Below the pieces are notes generated by a model, which saw only the letters and a program-made list of their open reading frames with translations, ran no database searches and was not told where the DNA came from. This document shows positions 48,319 to 59,214 of a DNA stretch of 64,000 nucleotides, piece by piece. Source of the DNA: Isoetes taiwanensis. Its lineage: Eukaryota > Streptophyta > Lycopodiopsida > Isoetales > Isoetaceae. The stretch lies in NCBI GenBank assembly GCA_021234155.1, contig JAJEKV010000033.1, forward strand, positions 1,265,745-1,329,744. Direction: 5' to 3'. The position numbers were made by a program, and so were the translations under genes. The first letter of the stretch is position 1. Each line of letters begins with the position of its first letter.

Positions 48319-51300
48319 TTATATATAATCACCATTCATAATTTTTGAGGTGATGTAATATTCAGTCAGCATGCTGAAGGAATTTGCAGAAAGTGCTTCT
48401 ATTTCTAATTTCCGACCTTCATTCATCATAATTTGAAGCTGATCCCTGTAACATGTAATGTATATCACCATCATATAGTTACTTTCCCATCAAAATCTCA
48501 ACACTGACCTTACCACCAAGTAGGAACCAGAACCTTCAAATAATTCCTTTTCATCATACTACGAGCTTTCATTTTATCTGTCGGATCAACAATGGTCAGA
48601 ATTCTTGAAGGACATTATCCTGTCTGCCTACATACTAACTCAAGCAGATTCTAGAAATCCAACAACTATAAAACTTGACTTTGTTTTTTAAATATCATAT
48701 TTACTGTCATTCCCAATTAGAAATACAGCAATTCATCAAGTACTCACATGATCATATACTTCATACAACCATGGGGGAAAGTTGTGCCAAGCCACTATAG
48801 CTTTAATTTTCAGCAGATAAACTTGCTAAAGACACACTAGTTTTGCTTACTCACACTGCATTAGCCTTCTGGCTTTTTCAAATTATATGTGAGAACCCAT
48901 TGACTGTCCATAAAAGTTAAGCAAACTTATGTTTTGGTCCTCATTATGACCCTTAAGACCTTACTCCTTTACGTCAGCCTTCCATGTGACACCAGGATCA
49001 ACCAAGCCCTTGTTATCCCCTCTGCCATTATGTAATTACGCACCAGACGGCTTAGGAGACTTGCACAAAGAAACTCAGAAGTTAATTATAATCACAGATG
49101 TGAGATTTTTTCTGTCCTTCCAAATCTCACAGCCAAGATAAATACTTAGCTTGCATCTGTAAAATCTACTAAACTTGTATCCATAGCGATGTATTTGCAA
49201 TATCCATGCGCATTTCAAGCAGAAAATGCCATGCAGCATATACAAGAAATTGATGAACAGTATGAGTTCAACTTCTCTTATGGATATGGGTTCTGCATAC
49301 ATTTGATGGATATCATCGAGCTTCATTACGCTACTTCAAACCCACCTTGAGACTCTTCTCATTACTCATGATTAGGCAAGGGGCTTGTGGAGACGCAGGC
49401 ATTTGACAGAGGATGTACCCAAATGCTGGAAGAAAGAATATTCAAAATAGGTGCGTACACTGAAGGAACAAGTGTCCTGTGGCCCACACAAATGTACATT
49501 CTTCCAAGGAGTGAATGACGTTGCAATATTCTATACATAAAACAGGCCAGAATAGTACCTCTCTTTGTAAGTGGAAGCAAGCTCTTTTTTGAGATATTGT
49601 GGCGGTCACAGTCGGAGAGGAATACCCCAAGCCAATGAATTCCCGGGGTTGCCAATGCATCTGCATCATAGGCCATTGTCTTCACAAGCATTTAATTAAA
49701 AGTCAGAGGATAAGTATAGCAAGTCATAAAGGACTTAACAGTGGCAAAACAAGCTCTTTGAAAAGCACACAGATATAAATATATGCACTTGTTTTCGCAA
49801 TTTAAAGTAGGTGATGTTATCCTAGTGCCTACTTTGGGAGAAAGAATATGTTTTACATTAAGGAAGCATCACCAAAACGATAGAGATTTCATAGTACCAA
49901 AGAACCAAAACGAAATATGGATAGTATATCAAGTCCATATGGGTCTCCATCAACTAGTGCGAATGCTTGTATTTGTAGGGTATCAACAAGAAGCTTCAAA
50001 AAACTGCTCCAAGCCAAACTGTACATTATTAAAGCAAGGCAAAAGCATGCAATATAAGAGCTGCAAGCAGTATTCAATTCTCTACAAACCTCCGGGTGGG
50101 CACGTCAGGATAGCCTTTTCCCTGCACTGATGCACACTTCAGCATCATAAGAATGTATATCATTGAAGTACTTGGCATAATAAGACCTAGTTCTCTACCG
50201 TGATTACAATACATGGGTTCTTCAGGCAGAATCCATCATTTGCAAGGCGGTGAAATACTGCAAAGTTATAGTAGAACAAAGCTTAGGCCGTATTGCTAAC
50301 ATGAAATTCTGTGGGCAGCTAACAGATTTACCTGTTTCCTTCTCTACTATGATGATATATTTGGCAATGCTGCTAATATCTGCTGAATTAGTCAAGGACA
50401 CTATAATCAATGAGTTAATTAGTCTCATCAACGATAAATAAATGCAGCAATACACTTGTGAAGACCCAGGAATATGCTGATGTGAGCTATTGTGAGCAGC
50501 ATACAATACTTGCTGTTTCCCTCTCTACTATGATGATATACCTGGAGATGCTGCTACTATCTGTTGAATTGGTAGACTAAATATAGCCAATAATGACTAG
50601 AAAACACCCAGCAATGTCATAAACCAGGTTATTTCAGAACGATTAGCATAAAAAACATGTTCTGGCAAACTGGAATGAGTTATAGGAACTCTAGCTTATA
50701 TTCAAAAAATATGCACTTTTGGGGGTGAAAGATACGGGTAACTTGGCTGCAATGCATGGGAATGGACCAACTCTGTTGCAACACTGATATTAGCAGAGTT
50801 ATGATAACCAAAATGGGTATGTAGCACATTCTCCAAACTTACACCAATCCCACGGCTTGAACAATCAATAGATCTCCCTCCCTCATTATATCGCAATTGT
50901 CCCATCACTAATCTGAATGGTTAGGAATTAAATCATCAACACAGTGCCTTCATTTTACAACTAGCAGAATATTGTGCAGCTAGGACAATCAAATCATATG
51001 AAAATAGTCGAACGTGCATATGTTGCAGATTAAAGGGTATTTAGTTTGCCACTCTTCTTGATCAAAATTCAGAGTACGTTAGCTGTCCACTAAGCCTGTT
51101 AAATGCATCAATCTTGTTATCGTATCATGTTTAAAATTCAGCGGCCTTAAATAAGCAACTGCTCGAAGGAACTAATTCCTTCCTAATTGAGATGCAGAGC
51201 AAGTATGACAAGCATCAAGTCCAATATTGGTTCGCATATGAGAGTTCGTTGAACCAAACTACAGATCTTGGAAAACAATCTGCCATCTTACTAAGTCATA

Positions 51301-52448
51301 TCAATCCTCATTATTATACTGTTTTCGGCCTTGGATACAATAAGCCACATTAAGAACCGAATTGCACTGCTGACTTACCCCTTACTCACGGAGACCTGCA
51401 AAATTCACAATTACATGTAAGTTCCTATCCTACTTGCATGAGAAAATCCCTCACTTGAAATATTTATTCATGGTGTATAAGGAAATTCCTGAGACTTGAA
51501 ATATCTATCTATGGTATATGAGGCATTTTTCTTTTATAGGGCATAACACCCTTCCTCCTTTGCCCTTGATATCTAAAGCCTTTGTATAAGGGCCTGGTTG
51601 TTGTAGCCAGCTAAAGCTCTCAAGACAGCTCAGTGCAATATGCAGGGCCTGGTTAGGTTGCTACAGAAGAGCATAAAAACATAATGATGATCCTTAACCT
51701 GTTTAGGCCCTAAGTCATTTATATATCCTACGTCCAGTTCACTTTTAGAATATAACAATACTGGCAAGGACGCTTGGACATGAAGTTCCAAATTTTACCA
51801 CATGAAGAGAAGTGCGTGGACATTTTAACTTGATGCAAACGTCTCTTAAAGCCTGATCAACTGTTCTTGGATCTGAATCAAGTGATGAGAAAAGTAGTAT
51901 GTTATTAGAAGGTGCTAGCTGTGATTTTCCCTGGCTTTAAATAGCAACCTTTGAAGAGCCGGGGATCTGTATAGTATATGTCCCTCTTAGACGCATGCTT
52001 ATTTTGGTTTAGCAACTGCTGCACTATCTGGAGCAGTCGTAACATTGCTACTGAAAGAAAAAAGAATAAGCCTCAATATTTATGAACCAGTTACTTTTAA
52101 CAGAACATTCAGTTCATGGAAACTTACAAATTCTGTTCGCACCACTAGATGATTTGAATGAAATCGATTCTTGCACGCCGGAGTTTTCAAATACGCTTGA
52201 AAGAGAGCTGTGTACAAATCAATTATGCATTTGGATTAGAAGTAGTAATCTAAACAGTAAAGTGCTAACCCATGAAGTTCGTCCGTGGATCTATGGATAT
52301 CCCGGATTTGAAATTTGTCCACTTTGATCAATGGCAAACTCCCCGACATCAAGGATTGCAGGCAATCTTTAACTAAAGCTGCGCAAAAATGCTCCTCAGG
52401 AAGAAGATAAGGGACAAACGGAAACACAGAAAAAATGGGGCTTGCCAT
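48319..52448 (-). CDS. SPO11-1: SPO11-1, meiotic DNA double-strand-break protein (14 exons, 375 residues)
   Basis: SPO11-1 branch of the topoisomerase VI A family; in the meiotic nucleus it cuts DNA through a catalytic tyrosine to start recombination. Exons (complement): 52270-52448, 52128-52207, 51949-52050, 51799-51872, 51379-51395, 50845-50912, 50736-50783, 50332-50382, 50199-50257, 50090-50121, 49898-50003, 49559-49679, 48514-48577, 48319-48445. All introns are GT-AG, phases agree, and the sum is 1,128 nt ending in TAA. Plant SPO11-1 is usually about 360 residues. Visible motifs: SKRDIYYTDP with catalytic Y113; IIIVEKET with Toprim E203; CIVITGKGYPD (222-232); LVDGDPYG with D255 and D257; MAYDADALATP (274-284); and C-terminal KLEIEAL (346-352). 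The start is fixed by an in-frame TAA 13 codons upstream with no ATG between. Least certain are exon 7 (48 nt, little conservation) and the exon 12 acceptor (GTGAAG). Confidence 0.93.
50513..50560 (-). pseudogene. Duplicated, splice-defective copy of SPO11-1 exon 8
   Basis: Read on the minus strand, this 48-nt segment gives SSSISRYIIIVERET against ISSIAKYIIIVEKET of exon 8 (50332-50382). A CAACAG acceptor-like site and some flanking intron sequence are copied too. The copy lies in the intron between exons 7 and 8. The GT donor of exon 8 (ACAG|GTAAAT) is replaced by ACAGCAAGT. A GC donor could be read as ACA|GCAAGT, but that would give 47 nt and shift the frame into either following exon. Confidence 0.85.
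51379..51395 (-). other. SPO11-1: SPO11-1 exon 5, a 17-nt microexon
   Basis: GTCTCCGTGAGTAAGGG sits between TTTTGCAG and GTAAGTCAG. It supplies VSVSKG, joining LHV of exon 4 to LVMG of exon 6, exactly where SPO11-1 proteins have a V-x-V-x-x-G-L-V-M-G run. Both junction phases require 17 nt. Confidence 0.85.
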
Positions 52449-52485
52449 GAATGCGGCCCAGAACGATCTCGTTCGCCATCGCCAT
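52396..52485 (-). other. Upstream ORF overlapping the SPO11-1 start
   Basis: ATGGCGATGGCGAACGAG opens a 29-codon frame that begins 37 nt before the SPO11-1 ATG, in a different frame, and ends at TGA inside exon 1. If the transcript starts upstream of it, it could lower translation. The transcription start is not known. Confidence 0.4.
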
Positions 52486-52489
52486 TAAA

Positions 52490-52705
52490 GGATTTTTAAG
52501 TTTTAAGGAAACTTAGGATCAACTATTGCAAATAGATTGTATGCAAATAGATTGCAAGGATTGGATTAGCTGGCTAGGGTTACTATGTAGGCGGGAAGAT
52601 AAATCTTGCACCGGGCTTTTGAGGGAGGAGTCTGGCGGCTGGGCATATCTTTTGTCTAGCCAGCTTCAGGTTGACTGCTTACCCCGACAATGCAGCATTT
52701 GATTT
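52490..52705. other. SPO11-1 upstream flank
   Basis: Short presumed promoter side of SPO11-1. No convincing TATA box or known element is seen before the transposon-like sequence that begins near 52708. Confidence 0.4.
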
Positions 52706-52707
52706 GT

Positions 52708-53095
52708 GGGAAAAACTGTGAAATACCCTTATGTTTTGCTAAAATTAACAAAACGCCCCTAGTTTTGGGGGTATTTTAATGGAAATGATCATAACTTTTT
52801 TGTGATGATCCAAATGAGAATGAGTCTTTCAGATATAACAAAGGTGAATCCTGCAAGATTAACATCTCACGAGATGGATTCAAATCTCCAGTTAGTCTCG
52901 TAAATCCCTCTGAAATTTCTACAATTTTCTTGTGTATTAAAAATAGCATAACTTGTGATTTAGGGCTCCGTTCATGATCTACCTTTGATGGAAAGATCTC
53001 AATCTCTCTCTACAATATATCTGAAAGACTCATTCTGTTGAATCATCACAAAGATAATCCCAAAACAAAGGCCTGATAATTATAAGCTCCTGATT
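52708..53095. mobile_element. Foldback (MITE-like) element
   Basis: GTGATGATCC, GAGAATGAGTCTTTCAGATATA (52802-52838) and its inverted partner TATATCTGAAAGACTCATTC with GAATCATCAC (53017-53050) form long arms around about 180 bp. Weaker pairing continues outward (GTTTTGGG on both sides, 52755-52762 and about 53056-53063). The left edge, GGGAAAAACTGTGAAATACC at 52708 followed by CTTATGTTTTG, resembles the terminus of the outer TIR element at 975, so both may belong to one family. Confidence 0.65.
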
Positions 53096-53099
53096 TACT

Positions 53100-54235
53100 C
53101 AGTATTTACTTGCGTCTGAGAGCCAAGAAACCAGAATCCATGATGGTGGCAACTTCTACGGCGAGTGGCCGAACTGCTCTTCTTTGCGTTGGCTGCGCAA
53201 CATGTTTTCGTTGTGCAAGATACATCAATAAAATCATTCTCAGATCCATGCCAGTTATTATGTATGTGCCAATGATAGAAATGCTTCCTATAGATCCATG
53301 GCTGGATCTTTCTGAATAGCGGTTAGTTTCTTAAAAAAAAAAGGATCAACTATTGGAAACTAAAGTAATTTGACAATGCGTATTTTGCATCTTTATTTCG
53401 ACCATTGATCTCTGGAATATTAGTGTTTTATGCGGATCAAAGGCCATTACATTTTCATCAACAATTTGCTGCCACTTCCAATGGTCCAAACCCGAACATA
53501 TGGTTGCAAGCAAGCAAAAGGCGAAAAACCTCCAAGCGGAAAAAGCAGTAGTGCGTGGAGCGCGAAGCCTTCACCAGGCATTTCGTGAGTCTACTCCGGC
53601 CTTCTAATATCCCCCTTCAATCCTTGCCCCAAACACCCACTTGCTACAAACCCATAAAGAGTTTGTTCAGCCCATTTCTTTGCAAATCCGTGAGCTTCAC
53701 TCTCTCCAAAGCAGGAAATTTGCTGCGGCTCTCGAAGCGACCACGAAGGCCGTTGACAATGATTTAGTCGGAATGATGTAGGCGGTATCGATTTGTTTTG
53801 TTCCCCTTAGTCAAAGAGGGATCTCAAGGTAACTTTAGGATCACTCTCGGTTAATCCCTTACCAGCACTACGGCACAGAATCGGATGCTAGATTTGAAGT
53901 TCTGATTAAAAAAATTAACAAGATCTGCAAAATTTGTGATGATTGAGGAAAATAGAGCCTTGTTATAGCGTCACCGACTTCATCCCGTAGGTGCTAATTT
54001 AAGGCGAATGAGCTTCAGGCATTGCGGAAGCCGCCCCTGCCCAAAGAAGAAAGGGGCATGCATTCTTATCCTTCCATTCTCAAACCATGCATAGAAACCA
54101 CAAAAAAAAACACATCCCAGAGCCGATTTTGGAATGCTACTTTGACTGGCCAACAAGCAGCTCAATTCACTCAAAAAAACAGTTTGACTACGGTTATCTT
54201 TGGTATATTATCTTGATACTGTATATTATCTTTGG
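53100..54235. other. Upstream side of SPO11-1 region, no firm gene
   Basis: A GC-richer patch at 53520-53780 has two overlapping plus-strand frames. The ATG frame 53555-53767 (70 residues) is Ser/Arg/Lys/Pro/Leu-rich like an organelle-targeting leader. The other (about 53616-53780) reads KEFVQPISLQIRELHSLQSR and on to a stop, and looks protein-like without an ATG. Neither can be tied to a family. It could be a broken gene end. Confidence 0.25.
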
Positions 54236-54239
54236 AATG

Positions 54240-55630
54240 CCACAATAGCCAGCTCCAAGGCCTTCATGAGCATGTCTAACAATTGTTTAGGTCTCATGTG
54301 GTCTTGAGACCATGCCCTTGCCACTTTTATACAAATGGCCTGCAACCATGGTGTAGTCATGGATGGTGAGGAGCATCGACGTGGAAGAATCTTCTTGAGG
54401 TAAAGTGCCAAAAAGCAAATATTGTAGATAGGCATGGAACCAATATGGTGAGGAGCATCTTCTCCTATATACATAATATTACAAACCAAAATCAATGTTC
54501 TTTATGATGGGACCCTTTCTTCTGATTTTGCAAATCCAGAATCGGTTTTTCTTCCTTTGTTTTCTTCTGTTTTCCCTCCCTTCATCCCGGCATCCTTGAT
54601 GCGGCAACGCCTTGCTTATATAATGTATATGGCTCTTCATGATGGCAGAATGTTGAAGAAGCAAAAAAACTGTCTCTTGTAAAAGAATATAGTTTTCACT
54701 CATCGACTGCAAGTGAGAAACGATTTTTGCACCTGTTCCAAGCTCTCCCAAGCATTAGCACTAATGGTGAGTCCCTACAGTTCAGAACCATACAGTAAAA
54801 TAGGCTCTACCAGAGGTCAAAACAAGTGAGATTTTCGTGGCCAATCATAAATCTCTGGGCAAAAAGAATTGATTTGCAGAACTCACAAAACCAAAACTCA
54901 CAAAGCTTGGTGATACATTGTTCCCAGAGTGTGTTCTTATAGAATTTTACGCCGAGATACTTCTAGCTATATAAAGCTTCAAATTCGTCGCTATCATAGC
55001 ACAAAGTTGGAATGGTATGTCGAGAAGATTGAACTACTAAGAGCTTGCTCTTTTGGAGATATACGCAGACTTATCTTCTCTCAGAAAGTGTGCAGAGCAT
55101 GTAAATCTTGTTGCATACTAGCAGTTGTATATGCCATAAATGAAACATCATAAGTTGCTTGATGATATAGTGTGTCCAATGTGGTCCTTCGCCACCATGA
55201 TTAGCAAGCCATGCTTCCAATTGATTAACTTAATAAAAAGTCTTTTATAGAGCCTAAAAATTGTATTTCGAAGATCTTGTGGAACCCCAAGCAATTGCAA
55301 TTTGTGTCAAAGAAGCTCTGGAGGTACTATATTAAAAGCAAAAGTGAATCCACAAAGCATATATAGAAGCCATGTTTCAAGCTTCGACTATGTTTAATAA
55401 GCATACATAATTGAAAATGTGATTTATCATAGAATGGCTCGACGAAAGCCTGTTTTATTCTTTGCACGTCCTACAACACTTACATGGAATTATGCCTTGC
55501 GTTGTCAGCTAATACCGATATCGGCTAGAGCTTAAAAATTGAACTGACCATAATCTTGCAATCACCTGCTGTGAATGGGGATGACCTTACTAATAGGCCA
55601 AGTTTCTGGCTGTTGATAAAAGGCATATAC
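54240..55630 (-). pseudogene. Decayed LINE (non-LTR retrotransposon), reverse transcriptase part
   Basis: On the minus strand, in several frames and in normal order: DNARHNS and a KQAFVEPFYDKSHF segment (worn form of the TGFRR..STIDH block), IKHSRSLKHGF, then YICFVDFTFAFNIVPPELL near 55315-55375 (motif A, FVDFxxAFDxVP with the aspartate lost) and HKLQLLGVPQDLRNTIFRLY near 55240-55310. The downstream palm is worn. LLYGSELWGLTIS near 54775-54810 and a W..LEQVQKSFL block (54730-54770) mark the region after RT. The minus-strand frame 54226-54495 may continue the C-terminal part. No endonuclease domain is seen, as expected of a 5'-truncated copy. Confidence 0.75.
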
Positions 55631-55789
55631 TAAATGAAGAGTAGGAAAATAGATTAAGATGCCGACAAGCACATGATAGACTCTACCAACAGTGATTACC
55701 TCACTACGTGGCTATGGTTATGCACACCTAAACACGTATAATACAGTATGTTGTCATATACACAAATAATATATATATTTTATACTACC

Positions 55790-57130
55790 ATTCCCCCTGA
55801 TGATCCTATAGCTCTTTATTTTAGAAATTGAAAGAACATGAAAAGAAACATGAAGTCATCCCCCTGATTGAGAGCGGCAGGTGAGACATGAAGGATTTGC
55901 TTCATATGAGTAAAATGAGCTCCAGATAGAGGTTTAGTAAAAACATCTGCTAGCTGATTCTTAGTAGAGCAATAATAAAGCATCATAACTCCATTCTCCA
56001 AAGGTTCACGAGCAAAACACAGCTTTATATCCAAATGCTTGATTTTTGTAGTCTTTGGCATGTGAAATAGCTCCACTTGATTGCAAACCAAATGTGCTAG
56101 TTTGATCATCACTCCTACATCTTCATATAATTGGATGAGCCGGAGAACCTCTTATCCAATCATAGTAAGTGCTTTTAACTCAGTTTCTATAGTATTAATA
56201 CTGTTAGAGGTCTGTTTCTTTGATTTCTATCTAAACTGTATTATTTCCATAGAAGGACGCATAACCTGTGAGACATTTCCTCTTTTCAAAATCTGATGAA
56301 GCCATATCAAAATCTGAGTATGTTACTAGCTTAGGATCATTGACATGAGAGTAATGTAAACATTGTAAAGCAGTACCTTTCGGATATTGCAGTACTTTCT
56401 TGGCAGCTCTCCAATGGGACACTTTTGGAGCAGTTATAAACCTTGAAAGAACTCTTACTATGTGAACAATATCAGGTCGCGTGTTTTTGACATATAGCAA
56501 GGCTCCAACTAATTGCCTATAAAGTGTAGGATCCACAACCTCTTCATGTAAATCAAGCATCAAATGATGACCCGATCACAAGGAATAAGAGAGACCTTGT
56601 AATCCATCATGTGAAACTTATCCAATATTTCAAATATGTATTTCTATTGTATAAGAAATATGCCTATAAAAGTTTGTCAAACTTCCAAGTCAAGATAGTA
56701 ATGCATCAAACTTAAATCAGTAACTTCAAAACTCGCCTTTAGGTCATCATTTGTACTGTCAATAAGAATTGATGCACTCCCTATCATTATGGTATCATCC
56801 ACATATAGCAAAAGAATAGATACCACTTCATCTTGAGACTGAAAATACAAGTTTGGGTATGATCGAGCGATTTGCCATATCCCACATCAACAAGATGGAA
56901 ATTAATCTTGTGATTCCAACACCTAGGTGCCTGTTTAAGACCACACAAAGTTTTTTTGAAATGACAAACATGTTAACAGTAAGCTGGATCTGCAAAAATA
57001 GGAGGTTGCTGCATTTATGTTCTGCCAACCCATTTTGGGGATGAGCATAAGGCACAATTAACTGCCTATGTTCTCCTTTCACGGCAAGATAATCTTCAAA
57101 TTTATTATTTAAATTTGATTTTTCAGGTGT
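55790..57130 (-). pseudogene. Decayed Ty1/copia pol: integrase piece, RT with YVDD, RNase H
   Basis: Minus-strand order is integrase, RT, RNase H. Integrase is represented by GEHRQLIVPYAHPQNGLAEH near 57030-57095. RT keeps LLYVDDTIMIGS, with YVDD encoded at 56794-56805, then DLSLMHYYLDLEV. The junction segment DPTLYRQLVGALLYVKNTRP and the RNase H start YSDFDMASS..KRKCLTGY lie at 56231-56540. Its end has IKHLDIKLCFARE and TKNQLADVFTKPLS at 55880-56030. The front of RT (between integrase and YVDD) is missing. A polypurine-like TCAGGGGGAA (55791-55800) ends the unit, so an LTR starting TGGTAGTATA at 55790 may follow. No matching 5' LTR was found. Confidence 0.83.
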
Positions 57131-57480
57131 GCCAAAAACTTGTTGGATTTTTTCCAGGGTTAGTTTTCCTAAGGTTATAAGGGCTTTTGTCGCCGACAAA
57201 ATATCTCGTTATTTCAAAAACTGGGTGATTTCATTTTGGGTGCCAATGAATTATGGCGGCATGCAGCAGGACGACATGAAAGGAGCCACATTTTGTCAAG
57301 CAACTTTCCCGGCCCCGGCAAGAAATAGTAGTTTTCCTTCTTCTACCAATTGCACATGTGCCAGTCTCGATTGGATGCAGTTGCACTGCCCTAAATTTTC
57401 TTGTCGTAGCTCTTTCAAAACCTTGCCTATGGGCATTATCATACCGTCAAGATCATTTGGAGATTTATAACGACTCTATT
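57130..57480 (-). other. Unrecognised open stretch joined to the copia remnant
   Basis: Minus-strand reading gives a protein-like run, GMIMPIGKVLKELRQENLG, then QSRLAHVQLVEEGKLLFLA. A few stops follow, then ATKALITLGKLTLEKIQQVF reaching the integrase piece. It does not look like copia gag or integrase. It may be an exon or insertion of unknown origin. Confidence 0.3.
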
Positions 57481-57484
57481 CTAG

Positions 57485-58800
57485 GCTGATACAAATTTTT
57501 GCATACATATTTCATCAATTTTGATCGCGAGAAGTATATAATGGAGCATGCCTCTATGAATGTGTGGCAACCTAGATTTTATATGCCTTGTGGATTTAGC
57601 TTTCCTCAATTTGATGGATCATCTTTAGGCGATCTTAACTACATAGAAACAAGGTAGTAGGTAAGAAAATTGCAGAGATATGTGACAAAAAATTACGTGC
57701 AGGGAACATTTTAAATTTCTCACTATTGTTTTTTCCTTCTAATTACAGTTTCATGTTTCCTTGCAGATAAGAAGTTTACAACACTATGTTTGATGTGTCT
57801 TGCAAGGAGTTCTGTGTGTTCTATTTGTTGTAGATTCATGTTCGCCATTGTTGCAGAGCCTCCCCTTTTCTTTTTTCTTTTGATAGAATTGTTTTATTTT
57901 CTCTTTGATAGAACTGTTGAGGATTATATTGTAGGTACTCTCCTTCTTGATTTGCTTCAGATTAGCTTTCGCAGTATCCCATTGTGGTCTTTTCGTCGGG
58001 CATACGCTGAAAAGCTAATAAAGATGTAAAGTTGTGGTTAAAATTTAATTTTACATCTTTAATCAACCCCAACAAAAGTATATCACAATAACGTTTGATT
58101 CCAAAGTATCAAAACTATTTGTGATGGCATTGTGAATGGTGTTGATTCAAGATGTGGATAGATTGCTAATAAGAAAAAACTATGTGATCTTAGTTCTATA
58201 GCGACCTGCATATGTTTGATGATTTGAAGCTCTCATGAGAACTTGTCTTTAGATTGGAGGTTACACTGTCATATTTTCTCACAGTTTAGGACTTTGGTCT
58301 TTCAATAGTTTGTTTCCCATAATTAGCATTCTAAATGAATGTAAAATAGATGAAAGTAGTTTTATCAAAAGTTATTCAGCATTGTCGAACATAAGTAGGA
58401 GTATGTGTCTATATCAGCCATCGTTGGACATATATAGGATTCATGTCTATATAGTTTATGATATAAGACTGATAACTTCCAGTGTGCATATGGGTTTTGG
58501 ATATGCTCTTTATAGATTAAGTGACGACATTCATTGGACATTAAAGAGTGGAATGTTATTACGAAATTACTGTCTAGAGCAACTAGAGGATGTGTGCCCC
58601 ACATGTCGACCATTAGTGGTTATATGTGTTAACCAAGGTGGCCATATAATTCACACATTCAAACCATATGACGACCTTTAGTACTTATGTATATTAACCG
58701 AGGTGGTCATATAATCTACACATTCAATGTGGTCGTATGCGTGTAGTATAAATACTATACTCTGTTTATTATGGAAGGCTTAAACATTCACATAAGCCTT
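57485..58800. other. No recognised gene
   Basis: AT-rich. The 123-residue plus-strand frame at 58310-58681 has no known motif. A repeated GG(T)GG(C/T)CATATAAT.CACACATTCAA phrase occurs at 58640 and 58705. Confidence 0.4.
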
Positions 58801-58803
58801 CTA

Positions 58804-59001
58804 CATGTTGCAATAATTTGGCTCTTGCCACTTTGAAAGTAAGAGAAATGTTGCAATAACTTGGCTCTTGCCACTTTGAAAGTAAGAGAAATGTTGCAAT
58901 AACTTGGCTCTTGCTACTTTGAAAGTAAGAGAAGATAACAACTTTGAAAGTAAGAGAAATGTTGCAATAGCTTGGCTCTTGCCACTTTGAAAGTAAGAGA
59001 A
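58804..59001. repeat. 43-bp tandem array, about 4.6 copies
   Basis: Unit ATGTTGCAATAACTTGGCTC, then TTGCCACTTTGAAAGTAAG and AGAA. Three full copies are followed by one shortened copy and one more full copy. Copies differ by one or two bases, so the array is young. Confidence 0.95.
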
Positions 59002-59214
59002 GAGTAATAGATTGTTGAATGTAACAACTTCAATTGTTTAGCTATTATTGCAAGTTCCAAACCAACAATTAGAAAATTGTATACTCATGTAATTGCATGT
59101 GTATATTTTGTTGCTTTTGGTACATATAACAAATTAGGATGGCATGCTTTACTACCTATACATCAAAGTGCAAGCGGCTTAATGTTCTTGATTGGTTGAA
59201 TTTGTTTGAAGTGG

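Noticed and set aside
49362-49691. 109-residue minus-strand frame as a separate gene, or ILQRHSLL as the next SPO11-1 exon
   Set aside because: The first 40 residues are exon 12. The read-through after AGAG|GTACT does not match the family, while the segment at 48514-48577 does and fits the phase.
50702-50908. 68-residue minus-strand frame as a separate small gene
   Set aside because: It is SPO11-1 exon 6 read through its intron into exon 7; a GT donor ends the conserved part.
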